Shown one piece after another: positions 1-8,102 of a DNA stretch of 37,442 bases. Numbering within the stretch: the first letter of the stretch is position 1; every line of letters begins with the position of its first letter. The DNA is from Bordetella parapertussis (GTDB lineage: Bacteria > Pseudomonadota > Gammaproteobacteria > Burkholderiales > SG8-41). The position numbers and the translations under genes were made by a program. The notes beneath the pieces were generated by a model. That model saw only the letters and a program-made list of their open reading frames with translations, was not told the origin of the DNA and searched no databases. The stretch is from contig CAMBSS010000020.1 of the NCBI GenBank assembly GCA_945870465.1, positions 1-37,442 on the forward strand, read 5' to 3'.

Positions 1-858
1 TGGCGGGGATTTGGGCATCGGCTCGAGAAATACCGACACCGCGGCGAGGCCATCGGAGTAGACGATATGCGAAACCGGCGTGGCGCGGCCGGCGATCGAG
101 CGCCGCATTTCGGTGAGCTTCCTGAATCCCGCGAGCTGGGTCTTAAGCGCCCAACCGCTGTCCGCCGCGGACTCGCTGCGCTCCAGCGCCGTGCGATCGA
201 CGTGCCACGACTGGCTCTGGCCGGCAAAGCGGGATTCGATCATTTTTTTATTGACGCCGCTGCCTATCGTCAACTGCGTGAAGACGAACAAATCGACCAG
301 TTCGCCTTTTTCGCTGTAAGTGCGGGCGCGCAATGCCAGTCCGGTCACGAGTTCAGCGCAATACTTGTGGCCGAAGCGCAGGTTGTCCTTGGGGGCGAGC
401 GCGATGACCTGGCAATCGTGCCCGGCGACGCGGTCCTGCCCGCCTTTGCTCACTACGTAATTGTCGGCGATGCCCGTTAACTGCTCGGACAACAATGCCG
501 GAAACTGGCGCGAACTGCGTTTTTCGATGATCACCGTCTTGCTGTCGGGCAGGTAGCAGGTGACGTTTTCGTTGTTGCGTATGATTTCCCGCGGCGGGCC
601 ATCCAGCGTTTCGAGCTTTTCGCGCTCGCCACCCGCGTCGGCGATATGGGCGATGCGCGAAGTCTCCATCTGGTGGCCGTGCTGGTAGACAAAAGTCCCC
701 GCGTAATTGAGCTGGCGCGATGCGGTGGCGATTTTCTTCAGCCAGGTCATGGCGTCGGCGCTGTTTTCGGCGGCGGAACTGCCTGCGCAGCCGATGGCGC
801 CCAGCAGCACCAGCACCACGAGGACCGCAGGACGCAATGCGCGAAACTTAACGGCCAT
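1..858 (-). CDS. rseB: RseB/MucB-like sigma-E regulatory periplasmic protein, partial (C-terminus beyond window)
   Basis: RseB binds the periplasmic part of the anti-sigma factor RseA and protects it from proteolysis until envelope stress is sensed. The frame is open from an ATG at 858 to the window edge (286 codons seen; the family is about 320). The N-terminus has a basic-hydrophobic signal segment (about residues 5-25, ending LGAIGCAGS), followed by the typical AMTWLKKIATASRQLNYAGTF stretch near residue 36 and a YQHG motif. The start overlaps the end of rseA by 11 bases, so the two are co-transcribed with rpoE. The IGC in the signal segment loosely resembles a lipobox but lacks the usual Leu at -3, so lipidation is doubtful. 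Assignment rests on position behind rpoE-rseA and the N-terminal motif. Confidence 0.88.
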   Translation of the reverse strand, partial: MAVKFRALRPAVLVVLVLLGAIGCAGSSAAENSADAMTWLKKIATASRQLNYAGTFVYQHGHQMETSRIAHIADAGGEREKLETLDGPPREIIRNNENVTCYLPDSKTVIIEKRSSRQFPALLSEQLTGIADNYVVSKGGQDRVAGHDCQVIALAPKDNLRFGHKYCAELVTGLALRARTYSEKGELVDLFVFTQLTIGSGVNKKMIESRFAGQSQSWHVDRTALERSESAADSGWALKTQLAGFRKLTEMRRSIAGRATPVSHIVYSDGLAAVSVFLEPMPKSPP

Positions 859-1375
859 CACCATCATTCGAACCCGACACGGTTCTTACGTAAGGCGCCA
901 CGCCCTGGAATGCGGTGCTGGGCGAGAACTCCTGATGCGCCATCAGGTATTCGTTGACCTTGCCCTGCTTGACGGCGGCCACCAGCGGCGTAGGCGAGTC
1001 GGCGCTCGCGACCGCGGTTTCTTCTATTTTGAGCGCACTGGCGACCTGCCCTTGCGGGCTGAGTGGATTGTCGGTGAAGACCAGCAGCAAAACCACCGCG
1101 ATCGCGCACACCGAAGCGGCCATGGAAAGCGCAAGGTTGGCGGATTTTCGCAACGTGAGGCGCGGCGCGAGCTGGGTGGGTTCGTCCTTCATCTGCGCCT
1201 GAAAGCGCGCCATGAAGTCGTCGCGCAGCACCGGGGCTCCGCGCATCATGTCGCCGATCAGGTGATATGTCGCCCAGGTTTCGCAACATTGGTCATCCTG
1301 CTTGAGGCGCTGCATGGTCTGCCGCGTCTCAGTTTGCCCCGATTCACCGTCCATGAACGCCGAAATTCGATCCAT
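848..1375 (-). CDS. rseA: RseA/MucA-like anti-sigma-E factor
   Basis: This inner-membrane anti-sigma factor holds RpoE inactive and is degraded on envelope stress. The 175-residue product begins MDRISAFMDGE, typical of the N-terminal sigma-binding domain, and keeps a CCETWATYHLIGDMMRG segment near residues 34-50. One membrane helix (LALSMAASVCAIAVVLLL) follows near residues 80-98, then a periplasmic tail. The start at 1375 is chosen because an AGGAG site (1382-1386) sits six bases upstream; the in-frame ATG at 1381 would abut that site. The ATG overlaps the TAA stop of rpoE by one base (TAATG), indicating translational coupling, and the 3' end overlaps rseB. No degS or mucD homologue is visible; rseC/mucD may lie beyond the left edge. 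Confidence 0.9.
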   Translation of the reverse strand: MDRISAFMDGESGQTETRQTMQRLKQDDQCCETWATYHLIGDMMRGAPVLRDDFMARFQAQMKDEPTQLAPRLTLRKSANLALSMAASVCAIAVVLLLVFTDNPLSPQGQVASALKIEETAVASADSPTPLVAAVKQGKVNEYLMAHQEFSPSTAFQGVAPYVRTVSGSNDGDGR

Positions 1376-1974
1376 TACCATCTCCTGTTTTTCGGGGTGT
1401 CGAGCTGCGGCCGCAACTGCTCGGCGATCGCCTCGCGCGCGCGGAATATCCTCGAACGCACGGTGCCTATCGGACAATTCATGATCTGCGCAATTTCCTC
1501 GTAACTCAGGCCGTCGATTTCACGCAATGTGATCGCGGTCCTTAACTCCTCAGGCAACTTCAGCAGCGTGGAGTTCACCGTTTCGGCGATCTGCCGCGTC
1601 ATCATCTGCTGTTCTGGCGTATTCATGTCCTTTAATTGCTCGCCAACCTCGATATCTTCCGCTTCCTCGTTATCGACCTCGGTGACAGTCGGCGCGCGCC
1701 GTCCCAGCGCAACGAGATAGTTCTTCGCCGTATTGATGCCTATCCGGTACAACCACGTATAAAACGCGCTGTCGCCGCGAAACGACGGCAAAGCTCGGTA
1801 GGCCTTGATAAAAGCCTCCTGCGTTACATCTTCGACCTCGCTGGCATCGCGAATAAAACGCGACAACAGACGCGCAAGCTTGCGCTGGTACTTCACCACC
1901 AGCAGCTCGAACGCTTTCTTGTCGCCGCGCTGCGCCCGCTCAACCAGTTGCTGGTCGACTTCACGTTCGCCCAT
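1375..1974 (-). CDS. rpoE: RNA polymerase sigma-E factor (RpoE/AlgU)
   Basis: ECF-type sigma factor directing transcription of envelope-stress genes. The 199-residue length fits the family. Region 2 is seen in DVTQEAFIKAYRALPSFRG and the following FYTWLYRIGINTAKNYL (about residues 48-86). Region 4, the helix-turn-helix binding the -35 element, is LPEELRTAITLREIDGLSYE then EIAQIMNCPIGTVRSRIFRA near residues 140-178. The ATG at 1974 is the first Met in the frame. It heads the rpoE-rseA-rseB operon. In the 192 bases upstream I see no clear sigma-E consensus pair, only a weak TATACT element, so autoregulation cannot be claimed from the sequence. Confidence 0.96.
   Translation of the reverse strand: MGEREVDQQLVERAQRGDKKAFELLVVKYQRKLARLLSRFIRDASEVEDVTQEAFIKAYRALPSFRGDSAFYTWLYRIGINTAKNYLVALGRRAPTVTEVDNEEAEDIEVGEQLKDMNTPEQQMMTRQIAETVNSTLLKLPEELRTAITLREIDGLSYEEIAQIMNCPIGTVRSRIFRAREAIAEQLRPQLDTPKNRRW
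1382..1386 (-). promoter_or_regulatory. Ribosome binding site deciding the rseA start
   Basis: AGGAG on the minus strand lies inside the last codons of rpoE, six bases before the ATG at 1375. It favours that ATG over the in-frame ATG at 1381, which would leave no spacing. Confidence 0.6.
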
Positions 1975-2034
1975 GAAACCGGCCCCCGAGTCCTTATGCT
2001 TTGCCGGCGTTAAGCCCGCGAAAACAAAGCGCTA

Positions 2035-2040
2035 AGTATA
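2035..2040 (-). promoter_or_regulatory. Possible -10 element upstream of rpoE
   Basis: TATACT on the minus strand, about 60 bases before the rpoE ATG, inside the only sizeable gap on that side (1975-2166). No convincing -35 hexamer at 16-18 bases is seen, and no GGAACTT-type sigma-E site. Apart from this the gap holds nothing I recognise. Confidence 0.2.
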
Positions 2041-2166
2041 CCCCAGCCCGCGTCTCAAATAGGGTGTAACCGAACCGATATGCGACAGACAAGCAAAATT
2101 GCGGATTAGTTCACCGGCGAGCAGGGTTATTCAAAAAAGGCTGCATTCCCGGCCCGCCGCCGGCTC

Positions 2167-3699
2167 TTAACCGGAAGCCGCAGCCTGCCGCAGGCCGCGC
2201 GGCACCAGCCACCGCTCGGCCAGGCTGAAGCCGCCTTCGATCAGCAGTGCAAGCATCGCTGCCGGCACGGCGCCGGCAAGGAGCAGCACGTTGTCGTTCA
2301 CGGCGAGTCCGGCCACGATGCGCTCCCCATAGCCGCCGGCGCCTATGAACGCGGCTATAGTCGCCGTCCCCACATTAATGACGGCGGAAGTCCGCACCCC
2401 GGCCAGAATGGTGCGCGATGCCACCGGCAGTTCGATGAGCCGCAGGATCTCCCGCGGGCGCAAACCCAGCGCCGCGGCCGCCTGTTTGAGTCCCCGCGCC
2501 ACTTCCGCCATGGCGGTAGCTGTATTGCGCACGATCGGGAGTAACCCGTAGAGAAACAACGCGACCAGCGCGGGCAGCGTGCCTATCCGGTCCAGCAGCG
2601 CGATCAGAAACGCGAGCAGCGCAAGCGAGGGTATCGTCTGCAGCACACCGACTGCCGGCAAAATCACGCGCTGCGCCGCCGTCGAGCGCCCTGCCCATAT
2701 GCCGAGAGGGATTCCCACCGCGCAACTTGCCGCCAATGACACGAATACCAGCAGCAGATGCTGGCCGCTGACGCGCAGAAAGTCGTCGCCAAAAAACCGC
2801 ACCAACAGCCCGCGTGGCGCCTGGGCGCCCGCGACCGGCGCCTGCGTGACAAACGCTTCCGCGACCTGCGCGAACGATTTGCCTTCGAGCTCGACTGTCG
2901 CATTCATGGCAATCATGTCCGCCGGCGCAATTTTTCCTTCCAGCGCCGCCAGCGCCGCCCAGGTTTTGGGGAGTCGCTGCGGCAGATCGGCGCGATGCAG
3001 CAGCAAAGCCGCGTAAGGCGGAAAGAAATTACGGTCATCGGCGAGCACGCGCAAGCCGTAACGCCTGATCTTCGCGTCCGTCGTGTAAACGTCCATCAAC
3101 TGGATGCGCCCGGCCGCCAATGCTTCGTAGGCGAGCCCGTGATCGAGCCCGCGCGCGGCAAACGGCAACGCATACGCCTTTTGCAATGCCGGCCAACCGT
3201 CTTTGCGGTTGAGAAACTCCTGCGACAGGCCGACCGCGAGATCGGCATGCTTGGCCAGGTCGGAAATGGCCGTAATGCCACGCTGCTGCGCGAGACTGTC
3301 GCTCATGGCCAGCGCGTAGGTATTGCTGAAACCCAGCGGCACCGACGCCACCAGTCCGTCTGCTGCCAGCGCGCGGTTGATATCGTCGAGCGTAGTGGCG
3401 GATTTTCTGCCGAGCAGCTCAAATGCAATGGTGCCCGAATACTCGGCGTAAACGTCTATGGCGCCGTTTTTCAGCGCGGCATAGACGACTGCCGTATTGC
3501 CGAGCCCCGGCTTGAAAGTCACCTGCGCTTCGCCTGCCGCGCGCGCCGTGCGCGCGACGATTTCACCGAGAATATAGGATTCGGTAAAGCGTTTGGAGCC
3601 GACCGCCAGTTCCGTGGCGCACGCTGACAACGCCCACGCCGCCATCACAGCCAACACGGCTGCGAATTGCCAAACCGCGCGATGACGGAAACGATTCAC
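2167..3699 (-). CDS. ABC transporter substrate-binding/permease fusion, osmoprotectant (OpuAC/OpuBB-EgtU) family
   Basis: The 510-residue protein joins two parts of an ABC importer of the glycine betaine/choline type. A signal segment (about 10-28) precedes a periplasmic binding domain (about 30-285) with the family start VGSKRFTESYILGEI and the YAEYSGT motif. A permease domain (about 305-500) follows, with several helices and an EAA-type loop around AAAALGLRPREILRLIELP. The order is receptor first, permease second. The start is GTG at 3699, overlapping the TGA of the upstream Bug receptor by four bases (GTGA), so it is translationally coupled. No ATPase gene adjoins it on either side, so a partner must be encoded elsewhere. 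Relatives carry betaine, choline or ergothioneine; the substrate cannot be fixed here. Confidence 0.86.
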   Translation of the reverse strand: MNRFRHRAVWQFAAVLAVMAAWALSACATELAVGSKRFTESYILGEIVARTARAAGEAQVTFKPGLGNTAVVYAALKNGAIDVYAEYSGTIAFELLGRKSATTLDDINRALAADGLVASVPLGFSNTYALAMSDSLAQQRGITAISDLAKHADLAVGLSQEFLNRKDGWPALQKAYALPFAARGLDHGLAYEALAAGRIQLMDVYTTDAKIRRYGLRVLADDRNFFPPYAALLLHRADLPQRLPKTWAALAALEGKIAPADMIAMNATVELEGKSFAQVAEAFVTQAPVAGAQAPRGLLVRFFGDDFLRVSGQHLLLVFVSLAASCAVGIPLGIWAGRSTAAQRVILPAVGVLQTIPSLALLAFLIALLDRIGTLPALVALFLYGLLPIVRNTATAMAEVARGLKQAAAALGLRPREILRLIELPVASRTILAGVRTSAVINVGTATIAAFIGAGGYGERIVAGLAVNDNVLLLAGAVPAAMLALLIEGGFSLAERWLVPRGLRQAAASG

Positions 3700-4661
3700 T
3701 CGGGCGTAATGCCGGCGGCCTTCACGATCTTGGCGAACTTCGGAACTTCATTCTTGATATACGCCGCGAACTGGTCCGGCGTGTTGGTCACCGGATCGAC
3801 GCCCTGCCCGATCAGATAGTTCGTCATTTCCTTCTCGTTGACGATGCCGATAATCACGGCGTTGAGCTTGTTGATGATCTCACGCGGCGTGCCCGCCGGT
3901 GCGAGCAGCCCGAACCACGTAGTGATGTCGTAACCGGGCAACGCCGCTTCCGCAACCGTCGGGATTTCCGGCAATTGCGACGACCGCTTCGTGCTGGTCA
4001 CCGCCAGCGGGCGGATTTTGTTGCTTGCGATGGGCGGCAAAGTACCGGAGATGCCGCCGAAATAGACGTCGATGTGGCCGCCTATCATGTCGATCAGCGC
4101 GGGGGTAGCGCCCTTGTAGGAAATATTGACCATATCGACCCCCGCCATCGATTTGAACAATTCCCCCGCCAGCCGCGGCGGCGAACCCGGACCGGTGGAC
4201 GCATAATTAAGTTTGCCCGGTTGCGCTTTGGCGACCTTGATCAAATCGCGCACGCTTCGCGCAGGCACCGATGGATGTGTAACCAGCACGTATTGATTGG
4301 AAACGATGAGGCCGATTGGCGCGAAATCCCTGATCGGATCGAACGGCGGTTTCAAATACAGGGCTGGTGCTATGATCACATAGCTGCCGCCTAACAGTAC
4401 CGTGTAGCCGTCGGGCGGCGCCTTGGCAACGGCCTCGGCGCCGATATTGCCGCCGGCACCGGTCCGGTTATCGACTATGACCGGCTGGCCCAGCACTTCG
4501 GACATGCGTTTTGCCATCGCGCGGGCGACGATGTCGCTGGGGCCGCCGGCGGGAAAGGCCGCGATAAAGCGGATCGGTTTCGTCGGGAACGCCTGCGCCA
4601 GCGCGGACCCGCCGATGACCAACATTGCCCCCAACGCGCCAATACGCAGGATTTCACGCAT
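3696..4661 (-). CDS. Bug/TctC-family periplasmic solute receptor (1 of 5)
   Basis: Extracytoplasmic receptor of the tripartite tricarboxylate transporter type, binding small carboxylates or related solutes. The 321-residue product starts at ATG 4661, which gives a standard signal peptide (MREILRIGALGAMLVIGGSA, cleavage near AQA). The Bug opening FPTKPIRFIAAFPAGGPSD and the motifs VIVDNRTGAGG and ADG-like PPDGYTVLLG follow. A longer frame exists upstream, but it would put 33 charged residues before the signal peptide and read through the hydrolase gene. The start overlaps the upstream hydrolase by 8 bases and the end overlaps the permease fusion by 3-4, so all three are one transcript. No tctA or tctB membrane subunits are in the window. 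Confidence 0.92.
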   Translation of the reverse strand: MREILRIGALGAMLVIGGSALAQAFPTKPIRFIAAFPAGGPSDIVARAMAKRMSEVLGQPVIVDNRTGAGGNIGAEAVAKAPPDGYTVLLGGSYVIIAPALYLKPPFDPIRDFAPIGLIVSNQYVLVTHPSVPARSVRDLIKVAKAQPGKLNYASTGPGSPPRLAGELFKSMAGVDMVNISYKGATPALIDMIGGHIDVYFGGISGTLPPIASNKIRPLAVTSTKRSSQLPEIPTVAEAALPGYDITTWFGLLAPAGTPREIINKLNAVIIGIVNEKEMTNYLIGQGVDPVTNTPDQFAAYIKNEVPKFAKIVKAAGITPE

Positions 4662-5463
4662 GGGCGTGTGCCAGCAAAAAGCGTTTGAGTTCTTCCGCGC
4701 AGCGATCGGGAACCGCATCGGTGATGTTATGCGGCATGCCTTCGTAGACGACGAATTCACAATCGGGAATCAACTGTTCGAGCACGCGATACTCTTCGAC
4801 GCCGTGGATAGGATCTCCGCCCGGCACCACCACCAGCGTCGGACATTTTATTTTCGGCAGCTCAGGCGACAAATCCATGCTGGCCATCAAAGGTACTATG
4901 CGCGCCAACACCTCGACCGGTGCGCGTGCAGATTCGGCAATGAACCAATCGACGAAGCCGGGCTCCACAGCATCGACATTGATACGGTCGGCGATGGTTT
5001 CACGCAGAAATGCGGCCACCCCCTTGGCGCCGATGCGCGTCACCCAGCTGGTGTAATCGGTTTTGCCTTTTTTCATGCCCGGGGTCGCAGCAAAGCACGC
5101 CAGCGTTTTGATGCGCTGCGGATAATTCGCCGCCACGCTTTGCGAGATAAAGGCGCCGGCAGAAGATCCCATCAGATGCGCCTGTTCGACGCCGAGATGA
5201 TCGAGCAATTCAACCACGTCTTTGGTCAGGCGTTCGAAGGTAAGCTGGGTCGGGCCGGGAATGTCGGATGCGCCATGTCCGCGCAGCTCCATACGCACCA
5301 CGCGGAAGTCGCGGGCGAGATGCGGCACCCAAGCGTAAAAGCGGCGCGCGCTGCCCATCGCCGCGTGCAGCATGACCAGCGTGTCGTTCTGGCGCCACGG
5401 ATCGGTGTAATCGTCGATGACGTAGCTGATGCCCAAGCCGTCACTGGCGTTGAATTTAGGCAT
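4654..5463 (-). CDS. Alpha/beta hydrolase (paralogue 1 of 4), enol-lactonase/esterase-like
   Basis: Cytoplasmic serine hydrolase of 269 residues; likely hydrolyses an ester, lactone or amide, substrate unknown. Visible triad candidates are Ser101 in GSSAG (99-103), Asp217 in GGDP and His245 in PHN. The oxyanion-side LHAAMGS (32-38) and RGHG (61-64) are present. It shares with three other hydrolases here an N-terminal DD[FY][ST]DPW signature (17-23) and, with paralogue 2, a C-terminal RCAEELKRFLL. The ATG at 5463 is chosen over an upstream frame extension because it starts the domain five bases after the deacetylase stop. It precedes and overlaps a Bug receptor gene, suggesting that uptake and hydrolysis of one compound are linked. 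Confidence 0.9.
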   Translation of the reverse strand: MPKFNASDGLGISYVIDDYTDPWRQNDTLVMLHAAMGSARRFYAWVPHLARDFRVVRMELRGHGASDIPGPTQLTFERLTKDVVELLDHLGVEQAHLMGSSAGAFISQSVAANYPQRIKTLACFAATPGMKKGKTDYTSWVTRIGAKGVAAFLRETIADRINVDAVEPGFVDWFIAESARAPVEVLARIVPLMASMDLSPELPKIKCPTLVVVPGGDPIHGVEEYRVLEQLIPDCEFVVYEGMPHNITDAVPDRCAEELKRFLLAHAHA

Positions 5464-5468
5464 CCGGG

Positions 5469-6311
5469 TCAGCCTTTGAAAGGAACGCGCTTGGCGTACT
5501 CGGCCACCGCGTTTTCGAGCGTCATGAATACCGCGCCCCCGGCTTTGAGCGTCTTGATCAGCTTCTCCAGCATCAGCATGCGTCCGCCGCGTCCGATCAC
5601 GAACGGATGGAACGTGTAGGTGATGACGCCCCATTTCAGGTTTTTTTTCATATACTGAAAATCGCTGACCCAGTTCTCGAGCACCAGGTTGTTGTTCATC
5701 AGCCCGGGCAATATCCAATCCTTGGTGCGGATGAATTCGAAGTGCGGATAATCATCAAGCGACCAGCTGATCGGCATTTCGATCAATTTGGTGGTCTTGC
5801 CGAACACCGCCGGCTTTTCCAGCTCGATGATGTCGCCCTGGCGCACGCGGTACGGCGTGTAGTCGTCGCCCATCATGCTGCTGTCGTACGTGAACCCGTG
5901 CTTGAGCAGCAGTTCCACCGAATGCGGACTCAAATCCCACGATGGCGAACGGTAGCCGCGCGCGTTGCGTCCGGTCAATTTCTTGATCTGCTCGTTAGCA
6001 CGCACCAGCCCCGCTTCTTCCTGCTCGCGCGTGAGCAGAGCCGGCGGCACGTGCGTCCAGCCGTGATGACCGATTTCATGACCCGCGTCGAACACTTCCT
6101 TGCAGCGCGCCGGATAAGTCTCCAGCGTGTGGCCCGGGATGTACCACGACGTCGGGATCTTGTATTTTTTTAACAGCGCGAGCAGGCGCGGCGCCGCCAC
6201 GTTGGGGCCGAATTCGCCCCGCGAGATCGGCGTCGGCGACGTCATGCCGCGCGAGATAAAGCCCGACATTGCGTCAAAGTCGAACGTCAAACAAACGATA
6301 TGTCTTGCCAC
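5469..6311 (-). CDS. NodB-type polysaccharide deacetylase-family hydrolase
   Basis: Metal-dependent amide hydrolase, about 280 residues. The N-terminal motif CLTFDFDA holds Asp11 and Asp13. A GHHGWTH motif supplies His83 and His87 of the HxxxH metal site, and RSPSW (121-125) matches motif 3. There is no signal peptide, so the enzyme is probably cytoplasmic. That, with the small-molecule neighbours, fits the PuuE/cyclic-imide-hydrolase branch better than cell-wall deacetylases (inference). The start is taken as GTG 6311, preceded by a GGGGG stretch; a TTG at 6341 in the same frame is an alternative adding ten residues. It lies five bases ahead of the alpha/beta hydrolase and is the first gene after the 6345-6455 repeat. 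Confidence 0.85.
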   Translation of the reverse strand: MARHIVCLTFDFDAMSGFISRGMTSPTPISRGEFGPNVAAPRLLALLKKYKIPTSWYIPGHTLETYPARCKEVFDAGHEIGHHGWTHVPPALLTREQEEAGLVRANEQIKKLTGRNARGYRSPSWDLSPHSVELLLKHGFTYDSSMMGDDYTPYRVRQGDIIELEKPAVFGKTTKLIEMPISWSLDDYPHFEFIRTKDWILPGLMNNNLVLENWVSDFQYMKKNLKWGVITYTFHPFVIGRGGRMLMLEKLIKTLKAGGAVFMTLENAVAEYAKRVPFKG

Positions 6312-6344
6312 TTTAGCCCCCAAATTTGAATCACTGCACAAAGC

Positions 6345-6455
6345 AACCGCCGATAAACGCGGATTAACGCCGATAAGATCAAAACATTAAGCCAAACAAC
6401 GCCACCGCGGTTTGCAAGGTTTTTCGACGGCGTTCATCGGCGTTTATCGGCGGTT
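6345..6455. repeat. Imperfect inverted repeat, 28-base arms, intergenic
   Basis: Arms at 6345-6372 and 6428-6455 are reverse complements with 26 of 28 positions matching, including a perfect 16-base outer part (AACCGCCGATAAACGC). The 55-base centre is AT-richer. Each arm contains related short units (ATCGGCG, TTTATCGGCG), the pattern of dispersed extragenic palindromes. It lies between the dehydrogenase and the deacetylase on the minus strand and could form a long hairpin that attenuates or stabilises the transcript. Confidence 0.75.
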
Positions 6456-6478
6456 CCAAATTGTTTTCTAAGTCGAAT

Positions 6479-7261
6479 TCAGTAAGCCGAACGCCCGCCT
6501 TCGGCAGGTATTGTTGCACCGGTAATCATGCGCGATTCGTCGCTCGCCAGAAACAAAGCAATGTTCGCAATATCTTCGGGTTTGCCGACCCAGAACGGAT
6601 ATTCCTTGCTGCGCCCCGCCGCGTCCTGTCTGTCGACTATAGGCCCCGCGTTGTCGGGCGTACCGTAATTGGCGGTAATGCGTTCGGTCAGTATGCGTCC
6701 GGCGCAGATTGCATTTACTCGCACATTGTTCTTGGCATAAGCGCCCGCCAGCGCCCGGGTCAACGACAAAATTGCGCCTTTAGCCGACGTATAAATATGC
6801 GAGTGGCTGCCGCCACGCAGCGCTGCACCGGACGACATATTGACCACCGTGCCGCCGCCCGCCTTGATTATTTCGGGAATGGCGTGCCGGCAGCACAGTA
6901 TCGGCCCGAGCAAATCGAGCGACATCGTGTGTTGCCACACTTTGAGATCCACATCGGTGACATGGCTGTCTGCCGGAATCGAGCCGCCCGCACAGTTGTA
7001 CAGCACGTCGATGCGGCCGAAGCGTTTGACGGTCGCCGCGATTGCCGCTTTCACGCTGCCCTCATCGGTCACGTCGGTCGGGATGAACAGCGCATCGCCG
7101 CCCGCATCGCGCACCAGTTTTTCTGTCGCACTGCCCAGTTCAGGCTTTATCTCGATGATCGCGATCTTCGCGCCTTCGCGCGCGAACAACTGCGCCGCGG
7201 CGCGCGCAATGCCGGAACCCGCGCCCGTGATGAATACGACCTTGCCGGCAAGACGTCCCAT
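6479..7261 (-). CDS. Short-chain dehydrogenase/reductase (SDR)
   Basis: Classical SDR of 260 residues, NAD(P)-dependent alcohol/ketone oxidoreductase of unknown substrate. The cofactor loop is TGAGSGIA (12-19), NCAG is at 89-92, the catalytic Ser lies in NMSSG (141-145), and YxxxK is Tyr157/Lys161 in YTSAK. The usual last glycine of the TGxxxGxG loop is Ala19 here, which may weaken or alter cofactor fit. After beta-strand 2 the sequence reads IIEIKP, without an obvious NADP-type Arg, and suggests NAD (inference). The ATG is six bases after the stop of hydrolase 2, so it is in the tctC-hydrolase-SDR run. Confidence 0.93.
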   Translation of the reverse strand: MGRLAGKVVFITGAGSGIARAAAQLFAREGAKIAIIEIKPELGSATEKLVRDAGGDALFIPTDVTDEGSVKAAIAATVKRFGRIDVLYNCAGGSIPADSHVTDVDLKVWQHTMSLDLLGPILCCRHAIPEIIKAGGGTVVNMSSGAALRGGSHSHIYTSAKGAILSLTRALAGAYAKNNVRVNAICAGRILTERITANYGTPDNAGPIVDRQDAAGRSKEYPFWVGKPEDIANIALFLASDESRMITGATIPAEGGRSAY

Positions 7262-7267
7262 GGTCCG

Positions 7268-8092
7268 TCAGGCCGGGCAATGCTTGAGCAAAAAGCGCTT
7301 CAGTTCCTCGGCGCATCTTTCCGGCACTGAATCCGTGATGTTGTGCGGCAGGCCGTCGTACTCCACGTATTCGCAATTGCGGACCTTGGTCTTCATCACA
7401 CCGTACTGCTCGCGCGTGCCCAGCGGATCAGGGTGCGGAATCACCGCCAGCGTCGGGCAGCGGATTTCGTGCAGGCGGTCGGTCAGGTCGCAGGCTTTCA
7501 TCATGCGCACGAATTCGTAGAACATTTCCGGATTCGTTTTAGCCGCTTCGTCAATAAACCAGCGCTTGAAACCCTCGTCCGCGCCTTTTGGCAGGCGGTC
7601 GCCGATGGTCGACTCAAGGAACTTGAGAAAACCCTGCTTCTGGATACCCGCTATCCAGCTCTCGGCATCAATCAGCGTGTTTTTCAAGCCGGGCGTCGAA
7701 GCGAAATCGCCCAGCGTTTTGACGCGGTCCGGATAATCCATCGCGACCTGCATCGCGACGATCGCGCCCGCCGATGAGCCGGCAATGTGAAACTGTTTGC
7801 AGCCGAGCGCGTCTGCGAGTTCCGCTATATCTTTGGCGAGCCGCGTTACCGAGATCTGGCCCGGCCCCGGAATTTCGGTCTGTCCGTGTCCGCGCATGTC
7901 CGGCCGCACCACGCGGAAACGGCGCGACAGAATGGGCACCCATTTATAAAGTCTCCTGGACGTGCCCATCGCTGCATGCAACAGGAACAATGTTTCCGGC
8001 GGCCGCCACGGGTCGCTGTAATCGTCGACCGCATAGCGCAGCTTCAGGCCATCGCTGGCGACGTGGGTGTGCATTTCCGAAGATAAAGCCAT
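7268..8092 (-). CDS. Alpha/beta hydrolase (paralogue 2 of 4)
   Basis: Serine hydrolase of 274 residues with the DDYSDPW signature at 23-29. The nucleophile elbow is GSSAG with Ser107, the acid candidate is Asp222 in HPDP, and the base is His250 in PHN. RGHG is at 67-70. The C-terminal stretch NITDSVPERCAEELKRFLL is nearly the same as in the paralogue at 4654-5463, indicating a fairly recent duplication. The ATG at 8092 has a GAGAGG site about seven bases upstream, better than the inner ATG at 8074. It sits ten bases after a Bug receptor and six before the SDR, in the middle of a three-gene operon. Confidence 0.92.
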   Translation of the reverse strand: MALSSEMHTHVASDGLKLRYAVDDYSDPWRPPETLFLLHAAMGTSRRLYKWVPILSRRFRVVRPDMRGHGQTEIPGPGQISVTRLAKDIAELADALGCKQFHIAGSSAGAIVAMQVAMDYPDRVKTLGDFASTPGLKNTLIDAESWIAGIQKQGFLKFLESTIGDRLPKGADEGFKRWFIDEAAKTNPEMFYEFVRMMKACDLTDRLHEIRCPTLAVIPHPDPLGTREQYGVMKTKVRNCEYVEYDGLPHNITDSVPERCAEELKRFLLKHCPA

Positions 8093-8102
8093 TACCAGCC
8101 TC

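Noticed and set aside
4423..5619. 398-codon plus-strand frame opposite the first Bug receptor and hydrolase 1
   Set aside because: Antisense shadow; the minus-strand genes have clear families, signal peptide and overlaps.
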